From the NCBI GenBank assembly GCA_028875135.1, contig JAPPFQ010000240.1, positions 1-5,076 of the forward strand: DNA of 5,076 bases, in the 5' to 3' direction. The notes beneath the pieces are model-generated. The model searched no databases, was not told the origin of the DNA, and saw only the letters and a list, made by a program, of their open reading frames with translations. The DNA comes from Acidobacteriota bacterium (GTDB lineage: Bacteria; Acidobacteriota; Terriglobia; Versatilivoradales; Versatilivoraceae). The position numbers and the translations under genes were made by a program. Below, piece after piece: positions 1 through 5,076 of the stretch. Numbering within the stretch: position 1 is the first letter of the stretch; each line of letters begins with the position of its first letter.

Positions 1-3000
1 GCCGGAAGGCGTGTTCAGCGAACTGAGCAACCTGGAGCATCTGGACCTGTCCGGCAATAACCTTGCCCGCCTGCCGGAGGGAATCTTCGACGGACTCAGC
101 CAACTGAAGCGGTTGAACCTGACCCGTTCCTCGCTGACGGAGTTACCCGAAGGAGCCTTCGACGACGTGCTCGACACGTTGGGCATGCCGTACCGGTTCG
201 GTGGACGAGACGACGGGGGAGGCCTGCTCTTGGACGCCGATCTGCAAGCCACGCTTGCCTTCCTGTGGCCGGAGCAGATGGCCATGGCGGGAGACGACGT
301 CAGCGTGACGGTGTCCTTGACCCGTCCATTGCCGGTCTCGCTTCGCATCCCCTATACGTTGCACGTAGCCGACGGCAGCGGGGCGACCGACACCATGACC
401 GAACTGTCCCCCTCGCCGCCCGACCAGTTGCTGATTCCAGCCGGAGAAACCCTCAGCGATATCACCTTGACCCTCGAGGGGAACCTCAGGCCTGGCGATA
501 CCGTCGTTTTGAGCCTGGGCGAACTCACCGAAATCGGACTGCGCCGATCCGACGGCGAGGGGAGCGACGCTCCCTATCTGTGGACCGCAACTCTGCTGCG
601 CAGGCCGATTACGAGCGGCCCACACCTGGTCAAACTGGCCGGTGCGGCCGCGCAGAGGGGCTGCGACCGCACAGGGCCCGTCCGGGACAGGCTGATGGAG
701 ATTGCCGGCGTTGCGGACTGCGAAGAAGTCACTGCACGACATCTGGCCAGCGTGAGGGAGCTGGACCTGACCCTAGCCGGCATTGGCAAACTCCACTCTC
801 GCGACTTCAGTGGCCTGGTCAATCTCGAACATCTGAATCTCAGCGGAAACTCCTTGGCCCTATTCCCTAAGGGGATCTTCGAAGGGCTGAGTCGCCTGGA
901 GTCCCTGAACCTGTCCGGCAATCCGCTGGAATCCTTGCCGGAGGAGCTTTTCCGCGGGCTCGGCAGCCTGAGAGTCCTGACCATTTCCCAGGAAGTCCAC
1001 CCCAATCGCCTATTGACCCACTTGCCGGAACGTCTCCTGGAGGGGCTCGGGAGCCTGCAGATTCTGGACCTGTCCCGCAATGCCCTGAAACAATTGCCGG
1101 AGCGGATCTTCAGAGGGCTCGCCAAGCTGGAATACCTGGACCTTTCCCGCAATGTCCTGGTTGACTTGCCGGCGGGAATCTTCAGGGGCCTCAATCAACT
1201 GAAACACCTCGACCTGTCCGGCAACGAGTCGAACAGGCACGTTCTGAACCGCCTGCCCGAGGGAATCTTCGACGCGGTGCTCGACACCTTGGGCGGTCCT
1301 TTCAGACTGGATGGAGAGATCCATCAGGGGAAACTCCACTCAAGCCTGAGGTCCACGCTCGATTTCTCCGCCTCCGGACAGACGGCACGGCAGGGGACCA
1401 CCGTCAAGGCCTCGGTAACCTTGAGCCGAGTGCTGCCGGTAGCGGTCCGCGTCCCCTATGCCGTCGGCGGCACGGCGGCGGCTGACGCCTACACCGGCCT
1501 GTCGCCCTCGCCCTCAGACGGACTGCTCTTTCCGGCGGGAGAAGTGAGAGGCGAGATCGTCCTCTCTCTCTCGAAGGACACCTCGAACGAAGGAAAGACC
1601 ATCACATTGACTCTGGCCAAGCCCGCTGAAATCGGGCTGCGGCGCTCCGACGGGACAGGGATTGACGCTCCCTATCTGGGCTTGGATACCTTTACCAACA
1701 CCGACCGAATCGACGAAGAACCCACTCATGTCGTCACTATTTCCGAGGCAGGCCCGGGTGACCCGGATCGAGGACGGGCCCGGTTTGTCCCGGTCATCCT
1801 GACCGCGGCCGGACGCAACAACTCCTTCTTTACCTCGGAACTGACGCTGACCAACCGGGGTACCGAGCCGGCATTCCTCAACTACACCTACACGGCCGAT
1901 GCGGGTGGGGGAAGCGGCACGGCCACCGACCGGCTCGACCCAGGTCGGCAGACGATCGAGATCGACGCCATCGACTATCTCAGGAGGCTGGGGATTCCCA
2001 TTCCCGCAACCGGCAACCGGATCGGGACTCTGAGAGTGGGGGCGCCGGGTTCGTCCGGAGTGGGAGTCATGGCCAGGACTAGCACCAACGTACCCGAGGG
2101 CCGCGCCGGACTGGCCTATCCGGGCGTTCCGGAGGAGGAGGGTTTCGACGAGCCGGTCTACTTGTGCGGGCTCAGGCAGAACAGCCGGGACCGCTCCAAC
2201 GTGGCCTTCCAGAACATGGGGGCTCCCGGAGAGGGAACGATCACGCTGAGGACGACGGTCTATTCGGGAGAGGCGGCGGATGCGACGCCCCGCGAGCTGG
2301 CGGACGTGGAGCTCGGGCCGGGAGAGTTCCACCAGTACTCGGGACTGCTGGGCAGGGTGGAGAACGGCTACGTGAAAGTGGAGCGGGTGGAGGGAGAGGC
2401 GCCCTTCTACGCCTACGGAGTGATCAACGACCAGGCCAACTCGGACGGGTCGTTCATCTTTCCGGTGACGGCCGCTTCACTGGAGGGGAAGAGGAGGCAG
2501 ACCCTGCCGGTGATCGTGGAGACGGGCGAGTTCTCGAGCGAGCTGACGGTGACCAACTTCTCGGACGAGCCCAGGACATTGGACTTCGAGTTCGTGTCGG
2601 AACAGGTCAGGACCGACGACAAGAAGGTGGGCTTCAGCATGACCCTTCAAGCCGGCGAGCAGGCGATCGTTCCCGAGTTGGTGCAGGAGCTGCGCCGGGA
2701 GGGGATGGCGGGGCTGGGCGCCATGCGCGGCGTCTACCTGGGACCGGTGTTGGTGGCGGCCGCGGCGGGAGACCTGAGCGGGGTGGTGATCGGGGCCAGG
2801 ACGGGCTCGAAGGGAGGCGGGGGACAATACAGCGTCTTCTACAGCGCGGCGCCGGAAGGAGAGGGCTTCACCCGGGAGGCCTGGGTGGAGGGGCTGCAGC
2901 AGAACGAGGAGAACCGCAGCAACCTGGCGCTGGTGAACACGGGAGAAGTGGACGGAAGCGAGAGCGTCTTTCACCTGGAGATCTACGACGGGGAGACGGG

Positions 3001-3220
3001 GATGCTGGTGGAGACGGTGGTGACGAGGCCGATTCCGGCCCGGAGCTGGCACCAGGTGAACGGGATATTGGGCAGAGCTTCGGCGGAGACCCGGCAGGGA
3101 TATGTCCGGATCGAAAAGGTGTCGGGGGAGAACCCGTTTCTGGCCTACGGAGTGGTCAACGACGGCGGGGCGCCGGGACAGCGCAGCGGCGACGGCGCCT
3201 ATGTGCCGGCCCGAGATTAG
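1..3220 (+). CDS. Large modular leucine-rich-repeat / Calx-beta-like protein, 5' end outside the window
   Basis: The frame is open from base 2 and ends at TAG 3218-3220, giving 1072 visible residues. It starts in mid-repeat (P-E-G-V-F), so the true start and any signal peptide lie upstream; the GTG at 11 is a Val codon inside a repeat, not a start. Counting that Val as residue 1, the order is: end of LRR block 1 (to about 58), Calx-beta-like domain 1 (about 77-195), Cys-containing cap-like segment (218-247), LRR block 2 (248-428), Calx-beta-like domain 2 (about 446-560), linker, then two diverged copies of a beta-rich module (592-817 and 831-1065). No transmembrane helix, LPXTG or PEP-CTERM-like end is visible. 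LRRs and Calx-beta domains usually serve binding or adhesion outside the cytoplasm, so a secreted or surface recognition protein is inferred. The ligand is unknown and no enzymatic motif was seen. No neighbouring gene on this strand helps assign a role. Confidence 0.9.
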   Translation, partial: PEGVFSELSNLEHLDLSGNNLARLPEGIFDGLSQLKRLNLTRSSLTELPEGAFDDVLDTLGMPYRFGGRDDGGGLLLDADLQATLAFLWPEQMAMAGDDVSVTVSLTRPLPVSLRIPYTLHVADGSGATDTMTELSPSPPDQLLIPAGETLSDITLTLEGNLRPGDTVVLSLGELTEIGLRRSDGEGSDAPYLWTATLLRRPITSGPHLVKLAGAAAQRGCDRTGPVRDRLMEIAGVADCEEVTARHLASVRELDLTLAGIGKLHSRDFSGLVNLEHLNLSGNSLALFPKGIFEGLSRLESLNLSGNPLESLPEELFRGLGSLRVLTISQEVHPNRLLTHLPERLLEGLGSLQILDLSRNALKQLPERIFRGLAKLEYLDLSRNVLVDLPAGIFRGLNQLKHLDLSGNESNRHVLNRLPEGIFDAVLDTLGGPFRLDGEIHQGKLHSSLRSTLDFSASGQTARQGTTVKASVTLSRVLPVAVRVPYAVGGTAAADAYTGLSPSPSDGLLFPAGEVRGEIVLSLSKDTSNEGKTITLTLAKPAEIGLRRSDGTGIDAPYLGLDTFTNTDRIDEEPTHVVTISEAGPGDPDRGRARFVPVILTAAGRNNSFFTSELTLTNRGTEPAFLNYTYTADAGGGSGTATDRLDPGRQTIEIDAIDYLRRLGIPIPATGNRIGTLRVGAPGSSGVGVMARTSTNVPEGRAGLAYPGVPEEEGFDEPVYLCGLRQNSRDRSNVAFQNMGAPGEGTITLRTTVYSGEAADATPRELADVELGPGEFHQYSGLLGRVENGYVKVERVEGEAPFYAYGVINDQANSDGSFIFPVTAASLEGKRRQTLPVIVETGEFSSELTVTNFSDEPRTLDFEFVSEQVRTDDKKVGFSMTLQAGEQAIVPELVQELRREGMAGLGAMRGVYLGPVLVAAAAGDLSGVVIGARTGSKGGGGQYSVFYSAAPEGEGFTREAWVEGLQQNEENRSNLALVNTGEVDGSESVFHLEIYDGETGMLVETVVTRPIPARSWHQVNGILGRASAETRQGYVRIEKVSGENPFLAYGVVNDGGAPGQRSGDGAYVPARD
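2..178 (+). repeat. LRR block 1, C-terminal end
   Basis: The last two 24-residue leucine-rich repeats of a block that starts upstream are visible. Their pattern is LPEGxFxxLxxLxxLxLSGNxLxx. The block closes with LPEGAFDDVLDTLG. The same closing phrase (LPEGIFDAVLDTLGG) ends block 2, so it acts as a C-terminal boundary of the LRR module. The LSGN asparagine is replaced in the last repeat (LTRSSL), as is common near the edge of a solenoid. Confidence 0.85.
239..595 (+). other. Calx-beta-like domain 1 (within the LRR protein)
   Basis: Residues about 77-195 form a beta-rich segment with the Calx-beta style order: a G-D-D-V-S-V-T-V-S-L-T strand, L-P-V-S-L-R-I-P-Y-T-L, L-S-P-S-P, L-L-I-P-A-G-E, then paired hydrophobic strands ending in L-G-E-L-T-E-I-G-L. 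It aligns by eye with domain 2 (LPVAVRVPYAV, LSPSP, LLFPAGE, ITLTLAKPAEIGLRRSDG). In this copy the usual acidic D-x-x-x-E-G step before the last strand reads N-L-R-P-G-D, so calcium binding is doubtful. Assignment is by motif resemblance only. Confidence 0.65.
662..1294 (+). repeat. Cap-like segment plus LRR block 2 (six to seven repeats)
   Basis: A segment beginning C-D-R-T-G-P-V-R-D-R-L and containing C218 and C237 precedes the first LRR strand (residue 248, VRELDL). It resembles the N-terminal cap that starts many bacterial LRR arrays of this kind. The repeats that follow are 24 residues long (for example VNLEHLNLSGN...GIFEGL and AKLEYLDLSRN...GIFRGL), except two of 29 residues at about 319-347 and 395-423. 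Both of these carry a 5-residue insertion at the same place, just after the LxLSxx turn. The block ends in LPEGIFDAVLDTLGG. Having its own cap and its own closing phrase makes it a complete second LRR module inside one protein. Confidence 0.8.
1346..1690 (+). other. Calx-beta-like domain 2 (within the LRR protein)
   Basis: Residues about 446-560 repeat the domain 1 pattern: T-L-D-F-S-A-S, G-T-T-V-K-A-S-V-T-L-S, LPVAVRVPYAVGGTA, A-Y-T-G-L-S-P-S-P, LLFPAGE, S-N-E-G-K-T-I-T-L-T-L. The GTA...Y turn, the F-P-A-G-E strand and the acidic residues before the last strand (D-T-S-N-E-G) fit the Calx-beta family better than copy 1 does. A Ca-binding structural role is possible but is not shown by the sequence. 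Confidence 0.7.
1784..2461 (+). repeat. C-terminal beta-rich module, copy 1
   Basis: Residues 592-817 run from FVPVILTAAG to G-S-F-I-F-P-V. Landmarks shared with copy 2, in order, are: SELTLTNRGTEP (SELTVTNFSDEP), DPGRQTI (AGEQAIV), D-Y-L-R-R-L-G (ELRREGM), G-V-G-V-M-A-R-T (GVVIGARTG), PEEEGFDEPVYLCGLRQN (PEGEGFTREAWVEGLQQN), R-S-N-V-A-F-Q-N-M-G (RSNLALVNTG), F-H-Q-Y-S-G-L-L-G (WHQVNGILG), GYVKVERVEGEAPFYAYGVIND (GYVRIEKVSGENPFLAYGVVND). I do not know a family name for it. It looks like an extracellular beta-sandwich of two halves. Copy 1 has a lone Cys at 719 that copy 2 lacks. Confidence 0.75.
2501..3205 (+). repeat. C-terminal beta-rich module, copy 2
   Basis: Residues 831-1065, from TLPVIVETGE to GDGAYVPA, are the second, diverged copy of the preceding module with the same landmarks in the same order. 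The copies are joined by about 13 residues (AASLEGKRRQ and flanks). Both end in a short strand rich in V, P, A (FIFPVTA and GAYVPAR) just after a glycine/serine-rich stretch, so they are full-length duplicates. Copy 2 carries the protein C-terminus four residues later. Confidence 0.75.
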
Positions 3221-3374
3221 GTGTTGGGTATGGAGGGTGCCGGACGGAATGTCTCGCTGGTAGCGTGCTGGAATTCACCTTGCGGTTCCCCGGCCTGAAC
3301 TGCCTTCCCGGTCCCTGGTTCGGAGTCTTCCACCCACTCCACCCCGCAAGTCCCGATCCCCGCCGGTGACGGAC

Positions 3375-3407
3375 CCGGGCAATCCGGCAATGGACACGCT
3401 TGCCCGG
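3375..3407. terminator. Possible hairpin between convergent genes
   Basis: CCGGGCAA at 3375-3382 is a perfect inverted match to TTGCCCGG at 3400-3407, giving an 8-bp stem with a 17-base loop. It lies in the gap between two converging genes, 155 bases past one stop and 24 bases past the other. No T run follows on either strand, so a classical rho-independent terminator is not supported. The rest of the 3221-3430 gap shows no credible gene or repeat; small open frames there have no recognisable product. Confidence 0.25.
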
Positions 3408-3430
3408 CACCGAAGAAAGCGAGCCGCAAT

Positions 3431-4558
3431 TCAGGCCACCACCCAGCTTCTCAGCAATTCGTCCAGCCGGCTGGTGGAGAGCGGTCCGGCGTCGGCCAGG
3501 CGCTTGATTTCCAGGGTGATCTCCCGCAGCTCGGCGTCTCCGAAGTGCAGTCCCAGTTCCTGCGCCCGGTTCTGAATGGCGTTCTTGCCGGTCAGGCGGT
3601 GGCCGATGCTGATGGTGCGTTCCATCCCGAAATCCTGAGGATCGATGGGCTCGTAGGCTCCGGGGTTGAGCATGACCGCCTTGGTGTGCATCCCCGCCTT
3701 GTGGGTGAAGCTGGTCTCTCCGGTGATGTAGTTGTTGAAAGGAATCTGGATTCCCACGATTTCAGCGACCATCCGGTCCAGGCGATGCAGTTGATCCAAC
3801 CGGTACTTGGTGACCAGGTCCCGATCGTAGGAGTAGAGTCGGGCTATCAGCCCTCCCAGCGGGGTGATGCCGTTGCGCTCCCCGATACCCAACACGCTGG
3901 TGTCGATATGGGTGGCTCCCGCCTCCAGGGCCGTAAAGCTGTTGGCGATGGCGCAACCGCTGTCGTTGTGTCCGTGAAACTCGATGTCGGCCTTGAGGCG
4001 CTTCTTCAGCTCCGACACCAGGATATAGAGCTGACGGGGGGTGGCCACGCCCACGGTGTCGGCCAGTCCCACCCGATCCACGCCCAGTGCGTCCACGGCC
4101 TGGTAGACCCTGAGCAGGTCCTCTTCCTCGCTTCTGAAGGTGTCTTCGCTGGAAAACCGGACCTCGCAGCCCGACTGCTTGATAAAGTCGATCACCACTC
4201 GAGCGCTTTCGATGATCTCGTCAATGGTCTTGCCATGGCTGAAGCGGCGCAGATAGGAAGAGGTGCCAAAAAGGATGTCGACGCCGTCCACCCCCGTGGC
4301 CACCGCCTTGCGCGCATCGTCCATGTGGCAGCGGGTGTGGGTCAGGATCTTGCAGTTCAAGCCCAGGCCGGCAATGGTCTTGCAGTCCTCGAAGGACTGG
4401 GGAGAAGCCGCCGGCGACGTCAGCTCGATGTACTCCACCCCGAACGCATCCAGCGCCCGGGCGATCCGGATCTTCTCTTCGATGGTGTAATGGGCCTTGG
4501 CGAACTGCTCGCCTTCCCGAAGGGTGGAGTCGATCACTGAGAAGGATTGAATGGACAT
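3431..4558 (-). CDS. hcs: Homocitrate synthase, Lys20/Thermus type
   Basis: This 375-residue protein should condense 2-oxoglutarate with acetyl-CoA to homocitrate (EC 2.3.3.14), the first committed step of the alpha-aminoadipate route to lysine, in the cytoplasm. It is a DRE-TIM metallolyase-type TIM barrel. Visible landmarks: DSTLREGEQF at 10-19 (R14, E15, Q18), ELTSPAASPQS at 45-55, C-K-I-L-T-H at 69-74 and R-C-H-M-D-D-A-R at 76-83, HGHND at 195-199 (metal-ligand histidines H195 and H197), ERNGITPLGG at 227-236, FNNYITGETSFTHKAGMHTKA at 274-294. These match yeast Lys20/Lys21 and Thermus homocitrate synthase closely as I recall them, more than isopropylmalate synthase, and the length is near the Thermus enzyme. 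There is no LeuA-type regulatory C-terminal domain; the short helical C-terminus is typical of this group. The ATG at 4558 is 13 bases after the atpC stop and has a good ribosome binding site, so it is probably cotranscribed with atpDC. NifV-type homocitrate synthase is less likely because of the SP(A/V)AS and CKILTHxRCHMDDA segments. Confidence 0.93.
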   Translation of the reverse strand: MSIQSFSVIDSTLREGEQFAKAHYTIEEKIRIARALDAFGVEYIELTSPAASPQSFEDCKTIAGLGLNCKILTHTRCHMDDARKAVATGVDGVDILFGTSSYLRRFSHGKTIDEIIESARVVIDFIKQSGCEVRFSSEDTFRSEEEDLLRVYQAVDALGVDRVGLADTVGVATPRQLYILVSELKKRLKADIEFHGHNDSGCAIANSFTALEAGATHIDTSVLGIGERNGITPLGGLIARLYSYDRDLVTKYRLDQLHRLDRMVAEIVGIQIPFNNYITGETSFTHKAGMHTKAVMLNPGAYEPIDPQDFGMERTISIGHRLTGKNAIQNRAQELGLHFGDAELREITLEIKRLADAGPLSTSRLDELLRSWVVA

Positions 4559-4564
4559 GAACTG

Positions 4565-4570
4565 ACCTCT
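4565..4570 (-). promoter_or_regulatory. Ribosome binding site of the homocitrate synthase gene
   Basis: On the - strand the sequence before the start reads AAGAGGTCAGTTC-ATG. AGAGGT lies 6 bases upstream of the ATG at 4558, inside the 13-base atpC-hcs gap. The spacing and match support this ATG as the start. Confidence 0.7.
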
Positions 4571-4571
4571 T

Positions 4572-4994
4572 TCAGGAGTTCCCGCCCGCCTTCTGGCTCA
4601 CCTGCATCCGAATCAGGGCGCGCTGCAGGCTGGTTCCGGCCCGGAGGAAATCGGTATCGGGATCCTGGAGGTTCGACAGCCGCTTCCGGGCCCGCTCCAA
4701 GGAAGCCTGAGCCCGCTCCGTATCCACTTCCTCGGCCCGCTCGGCCCGCTCGGCCAGAACGATCACCTGGTCGGACAATACCTCGCAATAGCCCCAGGTC
4801 ACCGCCAGAAAGGAGGTTCGGTCCCCCTGGCGATAGGACAGCTCGCCGATGTCCAGCTCCGTCATCATGGGGGCGTGGCCGGGCAGAATGCCCAGGTAGC
4901 CGTTCTTGCCCGGGACCTGGGCTTCCTCCACTTCCTCCGACAGAACCAGGCGTTCGGGGGAGACCACCGAGAGCTTGAAGGTCGAGTCCGCCAT
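4572..4994 (-). CDS. atpC: F1F0 ATP synthase epsilon subunit
   Basis: This 140-residue protein is the epsilon subunit of the F1 central stalk, which couples rotation to catalysis and can inhibit ATP hydrolysis. Residues 1 to about 85 form the N-terminal beta-sandwich (KLSVVSPERLVLSEEVEEAQVPG, then GYLGILPGHAPMM at 32-44, a highly conserved epsilon motif). Residues about 88-135 form the two-helix C-terminal domain, rich in E, R, A (AERAERAEEVDTERAQASLERARKRL), here full length. The ATG at 4994 follows the atpD stop by 5 bases. A GGGAGG stretch 13 bases upstream, inside the end of atpD, is a somewhat distant ribosome binding site, so translational coupling is likely. Length is normal for the family. 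The usual last genes of an atp operon, atpD then atpC, are kept in order. Confidence 0.96.
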   Translation of the reverse strand: MADSTFKLSVVSPERLVLSEEVEEAQVPGKNGYLGILPGHAPMMTELDIGELSYRQGDRTSFLAVTWGYCEVLSDQVIVLAERAERAEEVDTERAQASLERARKRLSNLQDPDTDFLRAGTSLQRALIRMQVSQKAGGNS

Positions 4995-4999
4995 GGGAA

Positions 5000-5076
5000 T
5001 CAGGCCGCCTCCCGGGCCTTCTCCGCTTTTTCCAGTGCTTCGTCGATGCCGCCCACCATGTAGAAGGCCTGTTCCG
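5000..5076 (-). CDS. atpD: F1F0 ATP synthase beta subunit, C-terminal 24 codons only
   Basis: Reading the - strand from the window edge gives E-Q-A-F-Y-M-V-G-G-I-D-E-A-L-E-K-A-E-K-A-R-E-A-A, ending at TGA (5002-5000). This is the conserved C-terminal end of the catalytic beta subunit (EQAFYMVGxIxEAxEKA). The rest of the gene lies beyond the window. It sits directly before atpC, the expected order. The coding frame is not overlapped by atpC; the gap is TTCCC. Confidence 0.93.
   Translation of the reverse strand, partial: EQAFYMVGGIDEALEKAEKAREAA

Noticed and set aside
11..13. GTG as start of the LRR gene
   Set aside because: The frame continues upstream as PEG, completing a LPEGVF repeat, so this is an internal Val codon.
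143..2332. Long open frames on the - strand and in other + frames across the LRR gene (for example 143-742 -, 574-1194 -, 1514-2332 -, 265-870 +)
   Set aside because: They overlap the LRR/Calx-beta frame fully, have low-complexity R/G/P/Q-rich translations with no recognisable motif, and arise from GC-rich sequence.
2164..3369. A 401-residue + strand frame over the C-terminal part of the LRR gene
   Set aside because: Its translation is G/R/A-rich with no domain pattern, while the other frame shows two conserved duplicate modules.
3156..3575. Small open frames spanning the convergent gap on both strands
   Set aside because: No ribosome binding site, no motif, and they run into the 3' ends of both flanking genes.
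3545..4540. A 331-residue + strand frame opposite the homocitrate synthase
   Set aside because: It is the complement of a clearly conserved enzyme and has no family resemblance of its own.
3431..4558. 2-isopropylmalate synthase, citramalate synthase or NifV
   Set aside because: LeuA and CimA carry a C-terminal regulatory domain that is absent here, and the internal signature segments follow Lys20 rather than NifV or LeuA.
4547..4978. A 143-residue + strand frame opposite atpC
   Set aside because: Proline/arginine-rich shadow of the epsilon subunit gene.

Overview
The window looks like chromosomal DNA from a GC-rich bacterium. It holds the visible part of one very long open-ended gene on the + strand (1-3220) and a compact three-gene run on the - strand (5076 down to 3431). 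The two sides converge on a gap of about 210 bases. The lineage cannot be fixed from this window. The mix of LPEGIF-type leucine-rich repeats, Calx-beta-like domains and a C-terminal 'VPVILTAAG...SELTLTNRG' module is a style I associate loosely with Acidobacteriota and environmental or host-associated bacteria; this is an impression, not a classification.

Left region (1-3220): the 3' part of a large modular protein that begins before the window. The visible order is: end of a first leucine-rich-repeat (LRR) block, Calx-beta-like beta-sandwich, a Cys-containing cap-like segment, a second LRR block, a second Calx-beta-like domain, then two diverged copies of a roughly 230-residue beta-rich module ending at the C-terminus. 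There is no transmembrane segment or sorting signal in the visible part. The composition suggests a secreted or surface recognition/adhesion protein, but its partner is unknown.

Middle (3221-3430): a convergent intergenic gap with no credible gene. It contains one GC-rich inverted repeat that might act as a weak terminator.

Right region (3431-5076, - strand): in transcription order, the last 24 codons of atpD (F1 ATP synthase beta), then atpC (epsilon) 5 bases later, then a homocitrate synthase of the Lys20/Thermus type 13 bases after atpC. The close spacing and a good ribosome binding site in the atpC-hcs junction suggest co-transcription. The first committed enzyme of the alpha-aminoadipate route to lysine would then be expressed from the end of the ATP synthase operon. 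Catalytic and metal-binding residues of the synthase are present, so it looks functional.

No RNA gene, CRISPR array, insertion sequence or integration site was seen. The most unusual items are the architecture of the LRR protein, its duplicated C-terminal module, and the coupling of homocitrate synthase to the ATP synthase genes.
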